Shown: in pieces, positions 48,901-50,257 of the stretch
Layout of the letters: every line of letters begins with the position of its first letter
How positions within the stretch are numbered: the stretch's first letter is position 1
NCBI GenBank assembly: GCA_910585075.1
Contig: CAJUED010000002.1
Location: 1 to 50,257 of the forward strand
Reading direction: 5' to 3'
Length of the DNA stretch: 50,257 nucleotides
Source: an uncultured Lachnospiraceae bacterium
GTDB taxonomy: Bacteria > Bacillota > Clostridia > Lachnospirales > Lachnospiraceae
Position numbers and translations under genes: made by a program
The notes under the pieces: generated by a model
Seen by the model: only the letters and a program-made list of their open reading frames with translations
What the model was told of the DNA's origin: nothing
Databases searched by the model: none

Positions 48901-49367
48901 TTTAAGTAGACAGGCACATAAAAGCACGCCATTGTCTCATCAAAAAAATGGGGATCAAATATAATCTCAATATTGCTGTTTCCCTGCATGCCGTCAAGAT
49001 AAAAACGCCGCTGAGACACATCTGCAGTCCGCCCGTCGGAGGCATAATCTATTCCGGCGGCATCCGTGAACATGATGGCGTCAAACTGAGAATTTTCTTC
49101 CATTTTTGCCAGCATCTGCGCCGTAACCACCGGTTCCGTCAATCCCTCTCCCACAAAGTAGGCATAGGTATCAATCCGGTTTAACGCGTTATTTAATTCA
49201 TCATTGATCTGCTCTGACTTAAGCCTGGCGGAGTCCGCAGCATAATTTTTGTTCTGTTCCTCTGTCCGCTCGCTGTTGCGCGTCGTGAACCAAAAAAACA
49301 GAAGGATAATTGCCACCAAAAGAACGGCAGCGTAAGCTATCTCCTGTAAAGGCTTTTTCTCTTTCAT
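45981..49367 (-). CDS. Hybrid sensor histidine kinase (Cache, PAS, HisKA, HATPase, two receivers)
   Basis: Very large sensor protein, 1128 aa. A transmembrane helix at about 10-30 and another near 285-305 bracket an extracellular double-Cache sensor. PAS-like regions follow (about 330-620). The HisKA box is FLSNMSHDIRTPMNALIGF; the HATPase has FINLLSNAVKYTPAGG, IKDNGIGMSPEFVQ and GTGLGMAITKNIVEMM. Two receivers end the protein: ALVVDDDLNTCDSV with FIIDWQMPGFSG, and ILLVEDNELNREIA with VLMDVQMPIMNGYEA. Double receivers suggest a phosphorelay, yet no HPt or output domain is encoded here. Start ATG 49367 is seven bases after GGGGG; ATG 49373 is too close to it. Confidence 0.93.
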   Translation of the reverse strand: MKEKKPLQEIAYAAVLLVAIILLFFWFTTRNSERTEEQNKNYAADSARLKSEQINDELNNALNRIDTYAYFVGEGLTEPVVTAQMLAKMEENSQFDAIMFTDAAGIDYASDGRTADVSQRRFYLDGMQGNSNIEIIFDPHFFDETMACFYVPVYLKGEIIGVLRGSFLAEEYLKSMLSTTYFGEEALVFLCTPDGRVIASSDDLVYEDHILDTLTETGMIDQAVAAQVRHIFENGGEGAFICESSSKTDNVCVTYLPENDYVFVQTFPKDVTQRMIEEENLVGIQLEVMLIVLFVLYIIFILVRARRKRKQLEKENREMGYIISGVNTLFSRFAMVDFEKDSYQYLAGTRPEEEGIAGSGKYQELAAYLSYSMEEDKRQEFADFMERDAIVSAMAEHNDLRYERYIIKDGKTEWEHINIICLERKEGRVSKVLFIRQDVTELKERELRAQAEKSLANRKERQYQIAIMSNSFCSFEFNLTQDLIEQDVIRVVDGQKISLLQKVGLTAPCKASDCFEKWKHFILEESVEDYTSIINIENLNKCFEQGDREVIAEYWGKNAGEEQMCVRQSFVMTKDDNTGDIMVMVVSKDITEQVRKQREQTQALQDALMQAQHANRAKTTFLSNMSHDIRTPMNALIGFSTIAVSHIDNRDQVLDCLQKVLSSSNHLLNLINDILDMSRIESGKVQIKEQECNISEQMHNLVNIIQPQIKAKQLELFIDTFEVTNENVIADPLKLNQVFINLLSNAVKYTPAGGTVSFRIMQKTTFRHGYGDYTFIIKDNGIGMSPEFVQHIFEPFERESTVTQSGIQGTGLGMAITKNIVEMMNGTINVESEMGKGSTFTVQLELKLQDVERTAAQIKELEGLRALVVDDDLNTCDSVSKMLKQIGLRAEWTTSGKEAVYRAKSAHDEGDSYHTFIIDWQMPGFSGVETTRRIRNVIGNEAPIIILTAYDWSDIEDEAKEAGVTAFCAKPMFMSDLKTVLLAANNLLEKQDEAPEWTLADFSGKRILLVEDNELNREIAQVILEEAGFLVETAPDGTDAVAMMEKAEEYYYDAVLMDVQMPIMNGYEATRTIRRLPRKDVKHLPIIAMTANALEEDKEAAIKNGMDAHIAKPLDMDIFISVLKKFVE

Positions 49368-49519
49368 ATACATACCCCCGGAATATCCTGTGCGGCAGCC
49401 CGGAACCCTCCGCGCCGCTGTTTTTCATCAATAAGCCGTCCCGTGAAACCTGGCGGCGTTTGAACCTAACTATAGTAAGTATATCAGCCTCTCAATAAAA
49501 AGACAACTTTTTGTTACGC

Positions 49520-49549
49520 TTGACAGCGCCGGTTTTTTTGCATTAAAAT
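49520..49549 (+). promoter_or_regulatory. Promoter of the EamA transporter gene
   Basis: -35 TTGACA (49520-49525), 18-bp spacer, -10 TAAAAT (49544-49549). A short palindrome ACCCGGGT follows at 49551-49558. Confidence 0.75.
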
Positions 49550-49609
49550 AACCCGGGTGCAGACAAGGATTTTTGCCCCCGCACACATAATTTTCGAATG
49601 GAGATTTTT

Positions 49610-50257
49610 ATGAAACGCTTTTCGAACCCCAGAATCATGTTGATTATTTCAATGACAGTATTTGGCACCCTGGGCCTGTTTGTGAGGAACATTTCCGTAT
49701 CCTCAGGCGAGCTTGCCTTATACCGGGCTGTCCTTGCGGCGCTGCTGATTGCTGCCTTTTTGTTTATCACAAAGCAGCCTGTCCCCTTCCGTGACATCAA
49801 AAAAGAAATCCCGCTTCTTCTATTATCAGGGGTGGCTATGGGCTTTAACTGGATTTTACTCTTTCAGGCATACAAATACACCACCGTTTCCGTGGCAACC
49901 CTGAGCTACTATTTTGCTCCCGTTATTGTGACGTTGGCCTGCCCCATCCTGTTCAGGGAAAAAATGACGTGGAAACAATGGGTCTGCTTCTTTATGTCAA
50001 CCCTCGGCATTGTGCTGATCACCGGCCTTGGAGATTTGTCCGCCGGGAGCAATCATCTGACCGGCATTCTTTTCGGCCTGGGCGCAGCCTGCCTTTACGC
50101 TACAGTTATTCTTCTCAACAAATTCATCAAGGGAGTGGACGGAATCCACAGAACATTTTTACAGTTTATCTCTGCAATCCTTGTACTGGTTCCTTACGTT
50201 GGATTTACCGGCGGCGTGACCCTCTCCGGCCTTGACCTGACAGGCTGGGGGAGCCTG
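49610..50257 (+). CDS. EamA/DMT-superfamily transporter, partial
   Basis: Open frame from ATG 49610 to the window edge, 216 codons with no stop, so the C-terminus is missing. GGAG lies six bases before the ATG. Hydrophobic helices alternate with short loops: MTVFGTLGLFVRNIS, GELALYRAVLAALLIAAFLF, LLLLSGVAMGFNWILLFQAY, SVATLSYYFAPVIVTL, WVCFFMSTLGIVLITGL. This is the first EamA repeat and the start of the second, typical of ten-helix drug/metabolite transporters. The substrate cannot be told. Divergent from the hybrid kinase. Confidence 0.88.
   Translation, partial: MKRFSNPRIMLIISMTVFGTLGLFVRNISVSSGELALYRAVLAALLIAAFLFITKQPVPFRDIKKEIPLLLLSGVAMGFNWILLFQAYKYTTVSVATLSYYFAPVIVTLACPILFREKMTWKQWVCFFMSTLGIVLITGLGDLSAGSNHLTGILFGLGAACLYATVILLNKFIKGVDGIHRTFLQFISAILVLVPYVGFTGGVTLSGLDLTGWGSL

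Overview
The window looks like a chromosomal segment of a Clostridia bacterium, most likely Lachnospiraceae. Evidence: strong AGGAGG-type ribosome binding sites, medium GC, a GerMN-domain lipoprotein beside a WalKR-like two-component pair, DUF4364 after malic enzyme, an argC-J-B-D cluster, a GH2/GH20 glycan locus and a Cache hybrid kinase. I saw no rRNA, tRNA, CRISPR array, transposase or phage structural gene. About 40 genes fill most of the sequence, and the last gene runs off the right end.

Layout. 1-2402: a tetranucleotide repeat at the very edge, then a GC-rich LytTR regulator and GHKL kinase pair. 2491-4376: an AT-richer aad-like nucleotidyltransferase and a Fic protein with a palindromic operator in its promoter. 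4377-4832: a highly structured non-coding stretch. 4833-5948: a DUF362/ferredoxin protein. 5996-9442: a copper operon, csoR then copA, with textbook CsoR boxes; the 3' end of copA encodes a CopZ-like domain with its own ribosome binding site. 9616-18238 (minus strand): comEA, response regulator, histidine kinase, GerMN lipoprotein, comEC, holA, yqeY and a Nudix gene. 18365-26082 (minus): argC, ybaK-like, GNAT, argJ, argB, argD, an orphan membrane-anchored solute-binding protein and a small DMT-type membrane protein. 26444-28002 (plus): argG, divergent from argC across a shared regulatory region, then DUF1294. 28309-30165: an XRE regulator and, convergent to it, an AAA/DUF4143 ATPase. 30543-33403: degV diverging from malic enzyme and DUF4364. 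33518-39771: beta-galactosidase and hexosaminidase with a divergent AraC regulator. 39854-43589: a helical-bundle protein, then a DNA repair operon (nfo, MATE pump, ogg). 43721-45728: an IbrA/IbrB-like pair, a PP-loop PAPS-reductase-family protein and a ParB-fold protein. 45981-49367: a large hybrid histidine kinase. 49610-end: a partial EamA transporter.

How the genes fit together. The arg genes cover glutamate to ornithine through the ArgJ acetyl cycle, plus citrulline to argininosuccinate; argF and argH are absent from the window. The copper operon is self-contained: sensor, exporter and chaperone domain. The competence, replication and two-component genes form one long co-oriented run. 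The lacZ, GH20 and araC genes form a small host- or dietary-glycan locus. The items most worth a second look are the in-frame internal copZ start inside copA, the IbrA/IbrB cassette with its palindromic promoter element, the multi-hairpin element at 4500-4800, the Fic operator, and CRP/FNR-like palindromes flanking the promoter of the AAA/DUF4143 gene. Where a start codon differs from the longest possible frame, it was chosen by ribosome binding site and spacing, as stated in each entry.
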